A program made the position numbers and the translations under genes. From the NCBI GenBank assembly GCA_964508655.1, contig CAZDUO010000009.1, positions 1 to 64,000 of the forward strand: 64,000 nt of DNA, read 5' to 3'. The notes below the pieces were generated by a model. The model was not told the origin of the DNA and searched no databases. It was given only the letters and a program-made list of their open reading frames with translations. Below, in pieces: positions 62,933 through 64,000 of the stretch (its first letter is position 1; each line of letters opens with the position of its first letter). The stretch comes from VBAS01 sp964508655. GTDB lineage: Bacteria > Bacteroidota > Bacteroidia > Chitinophagales > Chitinophagaceae.

Positions 62933-63896
62933 AAACATTTTTACCATTATTCTTCTGCTTGCTGTAGCCCGGCTGGCTGCACAGGATGAAGGCAAAAAAG
63001 AAAAAAAACGCTACGAGCATTTTAAGGAGCGGAATATTTCCAAAACATATCTTGCTGCCGGCAATACGTTGAATATTGAAAACAGTTTTGGCGATGTCAA
63101 AATCAATACCTGGGACAAAAATGAAATCAAAGTGGATATTCATATCGAAGCCAGCTCGACCGACAAAGATTTTGCAGAAAAAACTTTTGAGCGCATTGAC
63201 GTGAAGGACAGCCAGGACGGGAAAAATATCAGTTTTAAAACCACGCTGGCCAGTAAAAATGATAAATTAAAATGCACTAATTGCAGCAGCAACCTGCGTA
63301 TTGATTATGAAGTTTACCTTCCGGCAGCCAACACGTTAAAAATAGAAAACTCATTCGGCGGCATTGAAATACCGGATTATGCCGGGCCGGTTTCGCTTAC
63401 CAGCAAATTTGGTTCACTCACGGCAGGAAAACTTTCCCGTGCCGAAAAAGTAGTGGTGGAATTTGGTAAAGCCAATCTGAAAAGCCTTAGTAATATTGAC
63501 CTTACTTTTAAATATTCTTCGGTAATTATCGGCAGCCTGGCGGGCAATTGTAAATTGAAAATGGAATTCTGCTCCTACAGCCAGGTTAACCTGGATAACG
63601 GGCTTACATCGCTGCAGGTGGATGACTCTTACAGTTCCGTTCACCTGGTGCCCGCTGGGGGTCTCGCTGCCACTTATACTATTTCCACCCACTACGGTTC
63701 CTTTGTTGATAAAACAAATATCGGCATCAAACGTACCGATACACCTGAGAAATACGGCCCAGACCTGAATAAAAAGTATGAAGGCAAATCCGGCGCCGGC
63801 ACGGTGAAGATTGATATCAAATCAAGCTTTGGAAATATCATGATTGGCCAGGGCACCAAAGAAGATATGAAAGAAAAGAAAAAGGTAAGAACATAA
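62916..63896 (+). CDS. DUF4097-like secreted beta-helix protein
   Basis: 326 residues with a signal peptide (MKRIFKNIFTIILLLAVARL). Repeated short beta-strand turns of the DUF4097/adhesin type follow: NTLNIENSFGDVKINTWDKN, NTLKIENSFGGIEI, SLTSKFGSLTAG and DIKSSFGNIMIGQG. A CTNC pair lies near 120. Such proteins often follow ECF sigma operons in Bacteroidota and are thought to sit in the envelope. It is the third gene of the sigma operon, overlapping the second by 17 bases. Confidence 0.85.
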   Translation: MKRIFKNIFTIILLLAVARLAAQDEGKKEKKRYEHFKERNISKTYLAAGNTLNIENSFGDVKINTWDKNEIKVDIHIEASSTDKDFAEKTFERIDVKDSQDGKNISFKTTLASKNDKLKCTNCSSNLRIDYEVYLPAANTLKIENSFGGIEIPDYAGPVSLTSKFGSLTAGKLSRAEKVVVEFGKANLKSLSNIDLTFKYSSVIIGSLAGNCKLKMEFCSYSQVNLDNGLTSLQVDDSYSSVHLVPAGGLAATYTISTHYGSFVDKTNIGIKRTDTPEKYGPDLNKKYEGKSGAGTVKIDIKSSFGNIMIGQGTKEDMKEKKKVRT

Positions 63897-63931
63897 GCCC
63901 CTAAATCCCCTAAAGGGGACTTCAGACTCTG
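63897..63931. repeat. Dispersed CCCCTAAATCCCCTAAAGGGG-type palindrome
   Basis: Directly after the stop codon, the sequence contains two copies of CCCCTAAA, the second followed by GGGG; TCCCC and GGGGA pair around TAAA. It resembles a common Bacteroidota intergenic repeat and is similar in composition to the segments inside hisA and hisC. Confidence 0.5.
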
Positions 63932-63987
63932 ATTGTGTAAAGAAGGTTTAATAAAATTTCTTTCTCATTTTTTATTAGTTTATAGCC

Positions 63988-64000
63988 ATGAAAAATTCCT
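63988..64000 (+). CDS. Possible start of a gene cut by the window edge
   Basis: ATG AAA AAT TCC opens a frame in the last 13 bases. The context (AT-rich leader, same strand as the sigma operon) fits a gene start, but too little is present to identify it. Confidence 0.25.

Overview
The window comes from a member of the Bacteroidota, most likely the Chitinophagaceae. The evidence is a SusC/SusD outer-membrane pair, T9SS-type C-terminal sorting signals, Bacteroidota-type lipoboxes, A-rich ribosome-binding regions, -7 boxes of the TAnnTTTG type, a fused HisB and a fused HisIE, and short dispersed palindromes in and between genes. There is no CRISPR array, no insertion sequence and no obvious prophage. 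One tRNA (Arg, anticodon TCT) is present.

Layout. 1-7200: a transporter-like Gate protein converging on a SusC-SusD-DUF4397 uptake locus. 7300-16600: envelope genes (small barrel, OstA-like, MCE/MlaD-like, peptidoglycan amidase, a divergent LptD-like protein, PlsC-type acyltransferase), then a GNAT acetyltransferase and uracil-DNA glycosylase. 16660-24500: tRNA-Arg, the histidine-degradation genes hutH and hutU separated by an opposing deoD, then a sugar isomerase-like/GMC oxidoreductase pair and a molybdenum-carrier-like protein. 24800-33500: an Nramp-like transporter with an unclear start, a DUF62 SAM hydrolase, a DUF5694 remnant with an internal deletion, an SDR with a non-standard active site, a cupin, a frameshifted BNR/VPS10-type protein, a 23-residue-repeat secreted protein and a MaoC hydratase. 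33600-34400: a bacterial lysyl oxidase lipoprotein. 35500-45400: a signalling island of two PAS histidine kinases (seven and four PAS domains) and four response regulators; two of its gaps carry the same palindrome TGTAGT-N6-ACTACA. 45600-49300: secreted surface proteins (barrel, S74 tail-fibre chaperone protein, T9SS cargo).

49300-57350: a complete, tightly packed histidine operon on the minus strand (hisG-D-C-B-H-A-F, a 59-residue membrane protein, hisIE). It is preceded by a leader peptide with five His codons, a mutually exclusive antiterminator and a rho-independent terminator, which together make a textbook attenuator. Several his genes carry in-frame insertions or N-terminal extensions made of dispersed GC-rich palindromic sequence. 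The window therefore encodes both histidine synthesis (with attenuation) and the first two steps of histidine breakdown.

57400-64000: a DnaQ-like exonuclease, a DPM1-like glycosyltransferase, a two-gene minus-strand unit of a bacterial GRAS-domain methyltransferase and a HisC-like aminotransferase, then an ECF sigma factor operon with a membrane protein and a DUF4097-like protein. The most noteworthy items are the GRAS plus aminotransferase pair, the bacterial lysyl oxidase, the his attenuator, the repeat invasion of his genes, and the shared operator-like palindrome in the signalling island.
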